From: an uncultured Acetatifactor sp.
Lineage (GTDB): Bacteria > Bacillota > Clostridia > Lachnospirales > Lachnospiraceae
Direction: 5' to 3'
NCBI GenBank assembly: GCA_910585015.1
Contig: CAJUCT010000011.1
Span: 1 to 64,000, forward strand
DNA length: 64,000 bases
Translations under genes and position numbers: made by a program
Shown: positions 9,006 to 17,522 of the stretch, in pieces
Layout of the letters: the number at the start of each line of letters is the position of its first letter
Numbering within the stretch: position 1 is the stretch's first letter
The notes under the pieces: generated by a model
Databases searched by the model: none
Told to the model about the DNA's origin: nothing
The model's input: the letters and a program-made list of their open reading frames with translations, nothing else

Positions 9006-9647
9006 TTAATTGGTGAAAAAGCATGTTTCACATTCTCTACCTTTTGGGATGATTTTTTTCTCTTCTTTACATCTTCTGTAAAATGTCGAACTGCTCATCC
9101 CCAGTTTCTCGGCGGCCTGCCTTACTGTTATCTCCCCCTGTGTCCACAGCCGATAGTAATGCTGAAATTCTTCCGGTACCTCCTTTTTATGCCGTCCAAA
9201 CCGCACACCCCTTGCCCTGGCTGCGGCGATGCCTTCGCTCTGGCGGCTTCGTATAAAGGCTCGTTCCGTCTCCGCCACATAGGCCAGGATCTGGAGCACC
9301 AGGTCGGAGATAAATACGCCCGTCAGATCATCATGCCCTGCGGCGGTATTTAAAAGGGGCATGTCCAGCACCTCGATATCCGCGCCTATCTCCCGGGTGA
9401 TTCTTCGCCACTGTTCCAGAATCTCGCCGTAATTGCGCCCCAGCCTGTCAATGCTCTTGATCACCAGCAGATCCCCCTTTTTCAGTTTCCTCATTAATTT
9501 CTGGTACTCAGTCCTCTGAAAATCCCTGCCGGACATTTTGTCCAGATAAATGTATTTCCGGGGAATACCTCTGCCCTGTATGGCCAGAAACTGACGCTCC
9601 GGGTTCTGTTCTTTGGTGGAAACTCTGATATAACCATATTGCTGCAT
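9006..9647 (-). CDS. Serine recombinase (resolvase/invertase family)
   Basis: The start is the ATG at 9647, preceded by GGGAGGA; an upstream in-frame extension is not credible. The 213-residue protein has the resolvase catalytic domain with nucleophile Ser near residue 9 (YGYIRVSTKEQNPERQ), the IDRLGRNYGE motif and the ERAFIRSRQSEGI arm. A short C-terminal helix-turn-helix follows (VRQAAEKLGMSSSTFYRR). It is the small (~200 aa) type that inverts or resolves DNA between short sites, not the large integrase type. No matching inversion sites were identified. It lies next to two damaged glycosyltransferase-like genes and diverges from asnA. Confidence 0.9.
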   Translation of the reverse strand: MQQYGYIRVSTKEQNPERQFLAIQGRGIPRKYIYLDKMSGRDFQRTEYQKLMRKLKKGDLLVIKSIDRLGRNYGEILEQWRRITREIGADIEVLDMPLLNTAAGHDDLTGVFISDLVLQILAYVAETERAFIRSRQSEGIAAARARGVRFGRHKKEVPEEFQHYYRLWTQGEITVRQAAEKLGMSSSTFYRRCKEEKKIIPKGRECETCFFTN

Positions 9648-9818
9648 AAATCTGTCCTCCCGTTTTAAGAATCGTGAAATCATAGAATATGATAGAACAA
9701 ATGAAGCCATTGGGGCAAAAATGTTTGCTCTGCCGGAAAAAACACTTGCCAAATAAGGCAAAAAGCGGTTAAATAATACTGGAAATTGAAAATAACGGAA
9801 AGGTATGGTTAAAACATA

Positions 9819-10829
9819 ATGGCTAACCAATTAATACCCAAGGGATACAAGTCCCAATTGAATCTATACGAGACACAGGTGGCGATCAAGACAGTGAAGG
9901 ATTTTTTTCAGGGCCTGTTGGCGGAGAGAATGCATCTGCTGCGGGTGTCCGCGCCGCTTTTTGTGGCTCCGGAGTCCGGCATGAATGACAACTTAAACGG
10001 TGTGGAGCGGCCCGTGAGTTTTGACATCAAGGAGCAGGAGGGCAGAGAGGCCCAGGTGGTGCAGTCTCTGGCCAAGTGGAAACGCTATGCGCTGCAGAAA
10101 TACGGTTTTTCCGTGGGAGAGGGCCTGTATACGGATATGAGCGCCATCCGCAGGGACGAGGTCACGGACAATATCCACTCCATCTATGTAGATCAGTGGG
10201 ACTGGGAGAAGATTATCAGCCGGGAGGATCGGAACCTGGACACCCTGAAGGAAGTGGTGCGCACTGTCTACAAGGTGCTGCGCAAGACGGAGAAATACAT
10301 GGCTATTCACTATGACTATATTGAAGAGATTCTGCCCCATGATATTTTCTTCATCACCACCGAGGAACTGGAGGAGATGTTCCCGGACTACACTCCCAAG
10401 GAGAGAGAATATTACATAACCAAGGCCAAAGGCGCCGTGTGTATCATGCAGATCGGCGATGTACTGGAAAACGGCAAGCCCCACGACGGCCGCGCGCCGG
10501 ACTATGACGACTGGGCGCTGAACGCGGATATCGTAGTGTACTATCCCGTGCTGGACATTGCCCTGGAATTGTCCTCCATGGGTATCCGGGTGGACAGAGA
10601 GTCACTGCTGTCCCAGCTGGAGAAGGCCGGATGCCCGGAGCGGGCCCAGCTGCCCTTCCAAAAATCCATTCTGGACGAGACAGTGCCTTTCACCATCGGC
10701 GGCGGCATCGGACAGTCCCGAATCTGCATGTTCTTTCTGCGCAAGGCCCATATCGGGGAGGTACAGTGCTCCCTGTGGCCGGAGGATGTGGTGCGGGAGG
10801 CCGAGAAGGAGGGCCTGCAGCTGCTGTAG
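9819..10829 (+). CDS. asnA: Aspartate-ammonia ligase
   Basis: AsnA makes asparagine from aspartate, ammonia and ATP and is structurally related to class II aminoacyl-tRNA synthetases. The 336 residues match the normal family length and show its hallmark blocks: FVAPESGMNDNLNG, RPVSFDIK, VGEGLYTDMSAIRRDE, SIYVDQWDWEK and the C-terminal GGGIGQSRICMF with the ATP-binding arginine. It is divergent from the recombinase gene, with a 171-base shared intergenic region that must hold its promoter. No T-box was recognised upstream, unlike many clostridial asparagine genes. Confidence 0.96.
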   Translation: MANQLIPKGYKSQLNLYETQVAIKTVKDFFQGLLAERMHLLRVSAPLFVAPESGMNDNLNGVERPVSFDIKEQEGREAQVVQSLAKWKRYALQKYGFSVGEGLYTDMSAIRRDEVTDNIHSIYVDQWDWEKIISREDRNLDTLKEVVRTVYKVLRKTEKYMAIHYDYIEEILPHDIFFITTEELEEMFPDYTPKEREYYITKAKGAVCIMQIGDVLENGKPHDGRAPDYDDWALNADIVVYYPVLDIALELSSMGIRVDRESLLSQLEKAGCPERAQLPFQKSILDETVPFTIGGGIGQSRICMFFLRKAHIGEVQCSLWPEDVVREAEKEGLQLL

Positions 10830-10895
10830 GGTATGCAGGGAACATACAGAATCCTAAATTAAATGCCTTTTGGGATTGTGTACCTGTGGAAAATG

Positions 10896-11282
10896 ATTAA
10901 TCTGGATAACCCGGACTCCGCCCAGAAAGAGCAAATCCAATACGCCTGGCAGTATGAGAATCTGCTGGTCATGGAATGGGCATTGGGACTTACAGAGGAA
11001 CTTCCGTATCCGGACAAAATCTGTGATGTGCCCGAAACCGTCCGCATAATGCGCTCCTTTGAGTCCTTAGACGCGCTGGAACAGGGCGCGTCTCCCCGTC
11101 CTTACAGCGAATTGCTGGATGCCGCCGACCTGATTTACCGCCTGGACTGGGCCTGCGTAGACGCGCGCGTGATGGGTATGCCGGCTCCCTCCGGGGTGGA
11201 CTCAGGCGTGGTAATGGAGCGCCACCACACGGTGATATATGCTCTAAATGCCTTCTTAATCACGAGATTTTCTCATGGCTAG
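10896..11282 (+). pseudogene. DUF4272 protein remnant, truncated at both ends
   Basis: The stretch AWQYENLLVMEWALGL, PYPDKICDVP and DAADLIYRLDWACVDAR, then PSGVDSGVVMERHH, is typical of the central part of DUF4272 proteins, which are normally about 200 residues. Here roughly the first 90 residues are missing: the matching region starts just after asnA with no clear ribosome binding site. The frame after MERHH runs into the 16-bp inverted-repeat element and ends in an unrelated tail. It is best read as a decaying fragment; the function of the family is unknown. Confidence 0.5.
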
Positions 11283-11307
11283 TGAAGAACTCATTTAGAG
11301 CATATAT
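11235..11307. repeat. Palindromic element with 16-bp arms
   Basis: Perfect 16-bp inverted repeats (ATATATGCTCTAAATG at 11235-11250 and its complement at 11292-11307) enclose 41 bases. The element begins where similarity to DUF4272 stops, suggesting insertion or a terminator-like structure that truncated the gene. No U tract follows. Confidence 0.6.
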
Positions 11308-11364
11308 AGACAATTGTGAAACTGGCGCTATATTTGCAAGCTGAAAAGGAATAGAAATTAAGTC

Positions 11365-11393
11365 TTGACGAATGCCCCGGAGTATGCTATGTT
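11365..11393 (+). promoter_or_regulatory. Promoter of rpmG-secE-nusG unit
   Basis: TTGACG (11365-11370), a 17-base spacer and TATGTT (11388-11393) lie about 90 bases before rpmG. The leader after it contains a run of nine T residues. Confidence 0.6.
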
Positions 11394-11482
11394 AATAAAG
11401 CGAGATGGATATTAGGTCTTTTTTTTTATGCCTAAATTATAAAACGTTAGACGGCTGCCCCCGCAGCGGAATGGAGGAAACA

Positions 11483-11632
11483 ATGCGTACAAGAATCACT
11501 TTAGCATGCACAGAGTGCAAACAGCGTAACTACAATACCACCAAGGATAAGAAGACTCATCCCGACCGTATGGAGACCAAGAAGTATTGCAGATTCTGCA
11601 GAACCCATACCATGCACAAGGAGACCAAGTAA
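11483..11632 (+). CDS. rpmG: Ribosomal protein L33, zinc-binding type
   Basis: This 49-residue 50S subunit protein has two CxxC pairs (CTEC and CRFC), so it is the zinc-binding (C+) form. The start is the ATG after GGAGG; an upstream extension in the same frame is not part of the protein. Position ahead of secE and nusG is the usual Firmicute arrangement. Confidence 0.95.
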   Translation: MRTRITLACTECKQRNYNTTKDKKTHPDRMETKKYCRFCRTHTMHKETK

Positions 11633-11731
11633 TCAGCCGCCTTGTTCCAAGAAGCAGTCGATACGCCGTCCAGCGGCACGTATTAACGCAATATCGCAGG
11701 TCATCCTGTGATACGCAGAAAAGAGGTAAGC

Positions 11732-11935
11732 ATGGGAGATTCCGCAGAAAAGACCGCGAAGCCCAAATTTATTGACGGGCTCAAGGCCGAGTTCAAGAAG
11801 ATTTCCTGGCCTGACAGACAATCTACCTTTAAACAGTCTGTAGCAGTTGTGGCGATATCTGTAGTTCTGGGATTTATCATTGCCGTGTTGGATTATATCA
11901 TCCAGTATGGTGTGAATATCCTGACAACAATTTAG
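11732..11935 (+). CDS. secE: Preprotein translocase subunit SecE
   Basis: The 67-residue single-helix form of SecE, typical of Gram-positive bacteria, clamps the SecY channel. The conserved amphipathic segment (LKAEFKKISWPDRQ) precedes one transmembrane helix (about 40-62). AAGAGG lies 6 bases before the ATG. nusG follows 15 bases after the stop. Confidence 0.95.
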   Translation: MGDSAEKTAKPKFIDGLKAEFKKISWPDRQSTFKQSVAVVAISVVLGFIIAVLDYIIQYGVNILTTI

Positions 11936-11950
11936 AGCGAGGGTGATTGT

Positions 11951-12472
11951 ATGGCAGAGGCAAAATGGTATGTGGTTCATACTTATTCCGGATATGAGAA
12001 TAAGGTCAAAGCCAATATTGAGAAGACCATCGAGAACAACCCTTCTTTGGCGGAGCAGATCCTGGAGGTCAGGGTGCCCCTGGAGGAAGTGGTTGAGATG
12101 AAGAACGGGGTGAAAAAGACGGTTCAGCGCAAGATGTTCCCGGGCTATGTGCTTCTGAATATGGATATGAATGACGACACCTGGTATGTAGTGCGCAACA
12201 CCCGCGGCGTTACCGGGTTCGTGGGACCGGGAAGCAAACCTGTTCCGCTGACGGAGGCGGAGATGAAGCCTCTGGGTATCAAGACAGACAATATATCTGT
12301 GGATTTCGCGGAGGGAGACAGCATATCCGTCGTGGCCGGTGTCTGGAAGGATACCGTGGGCATTGTCCAGAAGATGGATTTTGGAAAGCAGACGGCCACC
12401 ATCAATGTGGAACTGTTCGGCAGGGAGACCCCTGTGGAGATCAGTTTTGCGGAAATCAGGAAACTTTCTTAA
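11951..12472 (+). CDS. nusG: Transcription elongation/termination factor NusG
   Basis: At 173 residues it is normal length. The N-terminal NGN domain (WYVVHTYSGYENKVK, then FPGYVLLNMDMND, NTRGVTGFVG) binds the RNA polymerase clamp. The C-terminal KOW domain (about 122-173, SVVAGVWKDTVGIVQ) contacts Rho or S10. It lies between secE and rplK as in most Firmicutes. Confidence 0.97.
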   Translation: MAEAKWYVVHTYSGYENKVKANIEKTIENNPSLAEQILEVRVPLEEVVEMKNGVKKTVQRKMFPGYVLLNMDMNDDTWYVVRNTRGVTGFVGPGSKPVPLTEAEMKPLGIKTDNISVDFAEGDSISVVAGVWKDTVGIVQKMDFGKQTATINVELFGRETPVEISFAEIRKLS

Positions 12473-12634
12473 AATTAAAGTATTTTAGCAAGGTATTTTC
12501 CGGAGGGGGCGCTGCTCTGTCCGGTGAATATAACCGCAGGTCCTCCGGGGCCGGGCGGTGCAGTGGGAGCAAGACCCGGATACACACTATCCGAAGCGCT
12601 TGCGCCGGATTACCACATTATAGGAGGTGCCACT

Positions 12635-13060
12635 ATGGCAAAAAAAGTAGAAGGATATATCAAGTTACAGATTCCTGCCGGCAAGGCTACACCGGCTCCG
12701 CCTGTTGGTCCCGCACTGGGTCAGCACGGTGTGAACATCGTTGAGTTCACTAAGCAGTTCAACGCCAGGACAGCAGATAAGGGCGACCTGATCATCCCTG
12801 TTGTCATCACTGTATATGCGGACAGAAGCTTTAGTTTCGTTACCAAGACTCCGCCTGCAGCAGTACTGCTCAAGAAGGCATGCAACCTGAAGACTGCATC
12901 CGCAGTTCCCAACAAGACCAAGGTTGCTACCATTTCCAAGGACAAGGTTCGTGAGATCGCGGAGATGAAGATGCCGGATCTGAATGCGGCAAGCATCGAG
13001 GCAGCCATGAGCATGATCGCCGGTACTGCAAGAAGCATGGGTATTGTTGTTGAAGACTAA
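12635..13060 (+). CDS. rplK: Ribosomal protein L11
   Basis: This 141-residue protein of the GTPase-associated centre includes the proline-rich PAGKATPAPPVGPALGQHG segment targeted by thiopeptides and the C-terminal rRNA-binding domain. The ATG after TAGGAGG is the start; about 110 bases upstream in the same frame are leader. The adjacent rplA gene encodes the operon's likely translational repressor, L1. Confidence 0.97.
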   Translation: MAKKVEGYIKLQIPAGKATPAPPVGPALGQHGVNIVEFTKQFNARTADKGDLIIPVVITVYADRSFSFVTKTPPAAVLLKKACNLKTASAVPNKTKVATISKDKVREIAEMKMPDLNAASIEAAMSMIAGTARSMGIVVED

Positions 13061-13120
13061 ACACTATTGATTGGGAGACAGTTCCGCAGGAATTGTCGCT
13101 GGAACCTAGGAGGTATGATA

Positions 13121-13810
13121 ATGAAACATGGTAAGAAATATGTAGAAGCTGCGAAGCTTGTTGACAGGGCAACTCTATATGAGCCGGATGAGGCCATTGC
13201 GCTGGCAAAGAAGACCGCAGTTGCAAAGTTTGACGAGACGATTGAGGTACACATCAGAACCGGCTGTGACGGCCGTCATGCGGACCAGCAGATCCGTGGC
13301 GCGGTAGTGCTGCCCAACGGAACCGGTAAGACCGTGCGAGTGCTGGTATTTGCCAAGGGAGACAAGGTAAACGAGGCTGAGGCTGCCGGCGCCGACTATG
13401 TTGGCGGCGAGGAATTGATCCCCAAGATCCAGAACGAAGGCTGGCTGGATTTCGACGTGGTGGTTGCTACCCCTGATATGATGGGCGTGGTTGGCCGTCT
13501 GGGTAAAGTTTTGGGCCCCAAGGGCTTGATGCCCAATCCTAAGGCCGGTACGGTAACCATGGATGTTACCAAGGCCATCAACGATATCAAGGCCGGTAAG
13601 ATCGAGTACAGACTGGATAAGAACAACATTGTGCATGTTCCCGTGGGCAAGGCTTCCTTTACAGACGAGGCCCTGCAGGAGAACTTCAAGGCACTGATGG
13701 ATGCCATTGTAAAGGCCAGACCCAGCGCTCTGAAGGGGCAGTATCTGAGAAGCATCACTTTGACTTCCACCATGGGCCCTGGCGTGAAGGTCAGCGTTGC
13801 CAAGTTCTAA
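13121..13810 (+). CDS. rplA: Ribosomal protein L1
   Basis: L1 (229 residues) forms the mobile stalk near the E site and commonly represses its own operon by binding mRNA. Conserved blocks are GADYVGGEELI, VVATPDMMGVVGRLGKVLGPKGLMPNPK and the C-terminal KGQYLRSITLTSTMGPGVK. TAGGAGG precedes the ATG. A strong terminator follows, which separates L11-L1 from the genes downstream. Confidence 0.97.
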   Translation: MKHGKKYVEAAKLVDRATLYEPDEAIALAKKTAVAKFDETIEVHIRTGCDGRHADQQIRGAVVLPNGTGKTVRVLVFAKGDKVNEAEAAGADYVGGEELIPKIQNEGWLDFDVVVATPDMMGVVGRLGKVLGPKGLMPNPKAGTVTMDVTKAINDIKAGKIEYRLDKNNIVHVPVGKASFTDEALQENFKALMDAIVKARPSALKGQYLRSITLTSTMGPGVKVSVAKF

Positions 13811-13833
13811 TGGTTTGTTGCCAAGCGTATAAG

Positions 13834-13862
13834 GAACCTTCCCTTTTGGGAGGGTTCTTTTT
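13834..13862 (+). terminator. Intrinsic terminator after rplA
   Basis: A 10-bp stem (GAACCTTCCC/GGGAGGGTTC with one G-U pair and a TTTT loop) is followed directly by five U residues. Confidence 0.88.
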
Positions 13863-13898
13863 CGCACTGCTGCTTTTGGAAGGACTGGGAGGAACTCT

Positions 13899-15944
13899 GT
13901 GAACAGGATATGGAAAGGCTATCAACAACATAAGGATGTGGTGCTGGCCCTTTTGGGACTGCTGGCGGTGAGCCTTATCACGCTGCCCTATCTGGTACTG
14001 GGAGAGGGCAGCTATGTCCAGGTGCATGACCAGTTGGACGGTGAGGTGTTAAACTACATGTACCAGGCTAAATATCTGGGCCGGGGAAAGGTGATTCCCC
14101 AATTTATGAACGGCATGGACAAGGCATCCATGCTGCCCCCGGCGCCGCTGGGCGTATTGTTCTACAGACTGCTCCCCCCTTTTGCCGCCTATGGAGTGAT
14201 GCACTGGTTCTGTCTGGCCGTGGGCTTTTTGGGCATGTACGGCCTGTGCAGGAGGCTGGGCATCAGGGCGCAGGTCGGCTGGGCGGCAGCCTGTTTGTTC
14301 TGCTATATCCCGTTCTATCCCACCTACGGCCTGGCGGCGCTGGGGCAGCCCATGCTGGTGCTGTGCGGCCTGCGCCTGGGGAAGGGGGCGCAGGCCCCGG
14401 GGGGGCGGAGAAAACTTCTGGATCTCGGGAGATGGTATCTGGCCATCGCTCTGTATGCGGTCTGCTCCTCACTGACACTGATCGGCTATGTGTGGGTGGC
14501 CGCCGGGATTCTCTGGACAGCCTATCTGGCGGTGGATGGCCGCCGGGATTCGCTGGACAGCCTGTCTGACGGTGGATGGCCGCCGAAAAAAAACGGTTTC
14601 GGGTCTGCCCTCCGGGTGGGTGGCGGCACTTTGACGCTGCTGGGCATCTACTTAATCACCAACCTGGATCTGCTGCGTACCCTGACGGGGGAGGGCTTCA
14701 CCACTCACCGGCAGGAGATGGTGCTGCGGGCCGCAGAACATCCCCTGACATCCTTCCGGGAACTCATTTTCAGCGGCGGCTCTTATTCCCCAGTATATTC
14801 AGCCGGCATACTGGCTGCGGCGGCGCTGCTCGCGCCGGCGGTTCTGGCGATGTATTCCCGAAGCAGGAGGAAGGCCCCGGAAAACCGGACCCGGGGCGCG
14901 GCGGGTAAAATGCTCCGGCGCAGAAGCGGAAAATTAGGAACTAATGTTCCGAATACCCATTTGCGCAACGGCGTGGACAAGGCCCCTGATATGGGGGCAG
15001 AAGCAAGTTTTCGAGCCGCCTGGGCCTTGATTGGCCTGATTTTCTGCGGCGCTCTGCTGGCAGTGCTTTGGAACAGCAGACCCATAGTATCTTTGCGTCT
15101 GTCCATAGGGGGCATGGTGACTTATTTCCAGGCGGACCGGATCTACTGGTGCTTCCCCTTTCTGTGGATGCTGGTGTTGGGTCTGCTGCTGGAGAGCATC
15201 TGCAGGCTGGGGGACCGGCTATGGATTAGCCCGGAAAAGCAGTCTCCGATACGTACGAATGCCATAACGCAGGCGCAGCCTGCTCCGCGCGGACAGCGGA
15301 AAGTCTGGAGCCGCATAATTCCGGTGCTTTGCTGCCTGCTGTTGCTGGCGGTAGAAGGACTGCAGATTCTGCGTGACAGCCCCCTGAACAAAAATATCCG
15401 TCTGATGCTGCTAAAAAATTACAGGCAGGTGACCTGGGAGAGCATCTACATGGATGAAGTGTTTTCCCGCATAGACAGGGTCATCGGCGCCGACAAGGAT
15501 GATTACAGCGTGGTAAGTCTGGGAATTTACCCTTCGGTGGCGCTCTACCACGGCTACACCTGCGCAGACGGCTACTCCAACAACTATGATCTGGCATACA
15601 AGCATAAGTTTCGCCAAATCATGGCCCGGGAACTGGAAGAAAACCCCGAGTCCCTGCGCTACTTTGACGAATGGGGCAACCGCCTCTACCTGACAGGCGC
15701 CCCCCACGGCATTAACGGCATGGTTGCCAAAAACCAGTCGGCCTACGCCGACTTGGACTACGACCTAAATGCCATGCAGGCTCTGAATATCCGCTACATC
15801 CTGTCCGCAGCCCCGGTAGAATTGAGCCAGTCCGCCCTGCAGCAGACTGCCCTGCGCCTGGAACTTGTAGAGGGCAGTCCATTCACCGACGACACTGCCT
15901 ACTATGAGGTATGGGTATACCGAATTGCGCCCTTTGGCGGCTAA
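13899..15944 (+). CDS. Large polytopic membrane protein (DUF6044-like)
   Basis: GTG start with GGAGG 6 bases upstream. The 681-residue product has an N-terminal helix (about 15-35), the short motif VQVHDQLDGE, many further helices to about residue 500, and a soluble C-terminal domain (FRQIMARELEENPE, YFDEWGNRLYL, LNIRYILS). This resembles the DUF6044 family of clostridial membrane proteins, possibly glycan-related; biochemical function is unknown. It splits the normally adjacent rplA and rplJ genes. A 40-bp sequence is repeated about 2.4 times in tandem (14491-14585). Because 40 is not a multiple of three, it is read in different frames, giving a low-complexity loop (GRRDSLDSLSDGGWPP). Confidence 0.7.
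   Translation: MNRIWKGYQQHKDVVLALLGLLAVSLITLPYLVLGEGSYVQVHDQLDGEVLNYMYQAKYLGRGKVIPQFMNGMDKASMLPPAPLGVLFYRLLPPFAAYGVMHWFCLAVGFLGMYGLCRRLGIRAQVGWAAACLFCYIPFYPTYGLAALGQPMLVLCGLRLGKGAQAPGGRRKLLDLGRWYLAIALYAVCSSLTLIGYVWVAAGILWTAYLAVDGRRDSLDSLSDGGWPPKKNGFGSALRVGGGTLTLLGIYLITNLDLLRTLTGEGFTTHRQEMVLRAAEHPLTSFRELIFSGGSYSPVYSAGILAAAALLAPAVLAMYSRSRRKAPENRTRGAAGKMLRRRSGKLGTNVPNTHLRNGVDKAPDMGAEASFRAAWALIGLIFCGALLAVLWNSRPIVSLRLSIGGMVTYFQADRIYWCFPFLWMLVLGLLLESICRLGDRLWISPEKQSPIRTNAITQAQPAPRGQRKVWSRIIPVLCCLLLLAVEGLQILRDSPLNKNIRLMLLKNYRQVTWESIYMDEVFSRIDRVIGADKDDYSVVSLGIYPSVALYHGYTCADGYSNNYDLAYKHKFRQIMARELEENPESLRYFDEWGNRLYLTGAPHGINGMVAKNQSAYADLDYDLNAMQALNIRYILSAAPVELSQSALQQTALRLELVEGSPFTDDTAYYEVWVYRIAPFGG
14491..14585 (+). 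repeat. 40-bp tandem repeat, 2.4 copies
   Basis: Copies start at 14491, 14531 and 14571 (the last partial), each with GG-TGGCCGCC-type core followed by GGGATT and CTGGACAGCC. The repeat lies inside the large membrane protein gene, between two helices. Confidence 0.8.
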
Positions 15945-15948
15945 TCTG

Positions 15949-16024
15949 TACTGACGGTCACTAAAACCTGCCAAGTACCCCGACTCACGAGCGAAAGATT
16001 GCAGGGACATCGCGGCAAATTTTT
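15949..16024 (+). repeat. Partial copy of dispersed 100-bp element
   Basis: About 75 bases are closely similar to 30410-30484, sharing TACTGACGGTCACTAAAACC, then CCAAGTA, CACGAGCGAA, CAGGGACAT and GCGGCAAATTT. The right terminal repeat present in the 30-kb copy is missing here. It lies between the membrane protein gene and the rplJ promoter. Confidence 0.75.
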
Positions 16025-16035
16025 ATTAAAAGGGG

Positions 16036-16064
16036 TTGACAAAAACGATTCCTTGTGCTAAAGT
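16036..16064 (+). promoter_or_regulatory. Promoter of rplJ-rplL
   Basis: TTGACA (16036-16041), 17-base spacer, TAAAGT (16059-16064), positioned just ahead of the L10 leader. It gives the L10-L12 genes transcription independent of the intruding membrane protein gene. Confidence 0.75.
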
Positions 16065-16074
16065 ACTAACGGTT

Positions 16075-16213
16075 AATAAACCATGCCGAAGACAGTAGGT
16101 TCCCACAGGCGGCAGCATCATGCGCCGGCCCGACAGGAATAAGCGTAGCGCCTACCGAGGAGAGTGCGTTTTTATAGGAAATTGTGCCTCCCTGTCCCAG
16201 GGAGGCTTTTTGA
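16075..16213 (+). ncRNA. Ribosomal protein L10 leader with attenuator
   Basis: The structured region at 16090-16165 (AGACAGTAGG, then GGCGGCAG, AATAAGCG and CCTACCGAGG) has the sequence features of the L10 leader, which the L10(L12)4 complex binds to repress its own synthesis. It is followed by a strong hairpin (GCCTCCCTG/AGGGAGGC) with a five-U tail at 16187-16213, a likely attenuator ahead of rplJ. The rest of this gene-free stretch up to 16331 shows only the ribosome binding site region. Confidence 0.8.
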
Positions 16214-16331
16214 ATATAAGACCTTCTTCTACCCGCGTATCCCGGCGCGTCCGAGATATTGCACAAATCAGTGTTGGAAGCATAGCATCCCAATTTTCTT
16301 TCGGCAACAAAATCTATAAGGAGGTAGAAAA

Positions 16332-16874
16332 ATGGCAAAGGTCGAATTAAAACAGCCTATTGTGGAAGAGATTTCCGCAGGTATCAAAGAGGCTCAGTCC
16401 GTAGTTCTGGTGGACTATCGCGGACTGACCGTTGAACAGGATACCCAACTGCGTAAAAATTTACGTGAGGCAGGCGTTGTTTACAAGGTTTACAAGAACA
16501 CCATGATGAACTTTGCGTTTAAGGACACCGCTTTTGAAGGACTGGCTCCTTACTTAAACGGTCCCAGCGCAATGGCCTACTCCACCACGGACGCTACGGC
16601 GCCTGCAAGAGTACTGGCTGAGTTCGCCAAGAAGGCTGACAAGCTGGAAATCAAGGCTGGTGTGGTTGAAGGAACCGTGTACGATGCCAAGGGTATGGCT
16701 TCCATTGCAAGCATCCCTTCCAGAGAAGTATTGATCTCCAGACTGCTGGGTTCCATGCAGTCCCCGATCACCAACTTCGCCCGTGTAATGAACCAGCTGG
16801 CAGAAAAAGGCGGCGCGGCAGCGTGTGCCGGTTCTGCGGCTTCTGAGGAAGCAGCAGCGCCTGCGGAGGAGTAA
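16332..16874 (+). CDS. rplJ: Ribosomal protein L10
   Basis: L10 (180 residues) is the base of the ribosomal stalk, binding 23S rRNA through its N-terminal domain (VLVDYRGLTVEQDTQLR, KVYKNTMMNFA) and L7/L12 dimers through its C-terminal helix. The C-terminus is Ala/Glu-rich. AAGGAGG sits 8 bases before the ATG. Regulated by the L10 leader upstream. Confidence 0.96.
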   Translation: MAKVELKQPIVEEISAGIKEAQSVVLVDYRGLTVEQDTQLRKNLREAGVVYKVYKNTMMNFAFKDTAFEGLAPYLNGPSAMAYSTTDATAPARVLAEFAKKADKLEIKAGVVEGTVYDAKGMASIASIPSREVLISRLLGSMQSPITNFARVMNQLAEKGGAAACAGSAASEEAAAPAEE

Positions 16875-16933
16875 TCCGCCGGACACAAAAAAGTGAGAAA
16901 CCAATCAAAACATATTATTAGGAGGAAAACAAA

Positions 16934-17302
16934 ATGGCTAAATTAACAGCTCAGGAATTAATCGACGCTATCAAAGAGTTGAGCGTATTAGAGTTAAATG
17001 ACCTGGTAAAGGCATGTGAAGAGGAATTCGGCGTATCCGCGGCAGCAGGCGTTGTAGTGGCAGCCGGTCCCGCAGTGGAAGTAGAGGAGAAGACCGAGTT
17101 TGATGTGGAACTGACCGAGGTTGGCGCTGAGAAGGTTAAGGTTATCAAGGTGGTTCGTGAGATCACCGGCCTGGGCCTGAAGGAAGCTAAGGATCTGGTA
17201 GACGGCGCTCCTAAGATGGTTAAGGAAGCCGCTTCCAAGGATGAGGCTGAGGAGATCAAGAAGAAGCTGGAAGAGGTTGGCGCAAAGGCAACCCTGAAGT
17301 AA
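16934..17302 (+). CDS. rplL: Ribosomal protein L7/L12
   Basis: This 122-residue stalk protein has an N-terminal dimerisation domain, an Ala/Val-rich hinge (about 36-50) and the C-terminal domain that contacts elongation factors (EKVKVIKVVREITGLGLKEA). TTAGGAGG precedes the ATG. It ends the rplJ-rplL unit ahead of a terminator. Confidence 0.97.
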   Translation: MAKLTAQELIDAIKELSVLELNDLVKACEEEFGVSAAAGVVVAAGPAVEVEEKTEFDVELTEVGAEKVKVIKVVREITGLGLKEAKDLVDGAPKMVKEAASKDEAEEIKKKLEEVGAKATLK

Positions 17303-17317
17303 GCTATGTCTTTTTAC

Positions 17318-17352
17318 GCGGACTCGCCTGTTATGGGCGGGTCCGCTGCTTT
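17318..17352 (+). terminator. Terminator after rplL
   Basis: An 11-bp GC-rich stem (GCGGACTCGCC with GGGCGGGTCCGC) is followed by TGCTTTCATT, a weak U-rich tail. Partial readthrough into rpoB is possible. Confidence 0.7.
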
Positions 17353-17395
17353 CATTATTATTCCTTTTTAATTCTATTTTTATCCAAAAATCTGC

Positions 17396-17424
17396 TTGAC
17401 TCCCTGAAATGTTTGTGTTAGTAT
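17396..17424 (+). promoter_or_regulatory. Promoter of rpoB-rpoC
   Basis: TTGACT (17396-17401), 17-base spacer and TAGTAT (17419-17424), about 95 bases before the rpoB start. Confidence 0.65.
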
Positions 17425-17522
17425 GGAAGATGCACTATTGTGGTGTGTTATGCTTATTTTTGACGTGTATATAGAAGACAGGCGGCAAATAGGCAAATCA
17501 AAAAGAACGGGGTGAAATGTCC

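Noticed and set aside
9648..9818. Invertible segment around the asnA promoter controlled by the adjacent serine recombinase
   Set aside because: No convincing pair of inverted recombination sites was seen in the intergenic region.
11633..11731. A tRNA gene between rpmG and secE, as in some bacteria
   Set aside because: No cloverleaf-compatible arms or T-loop GTTCGAATC-type sequence were found.
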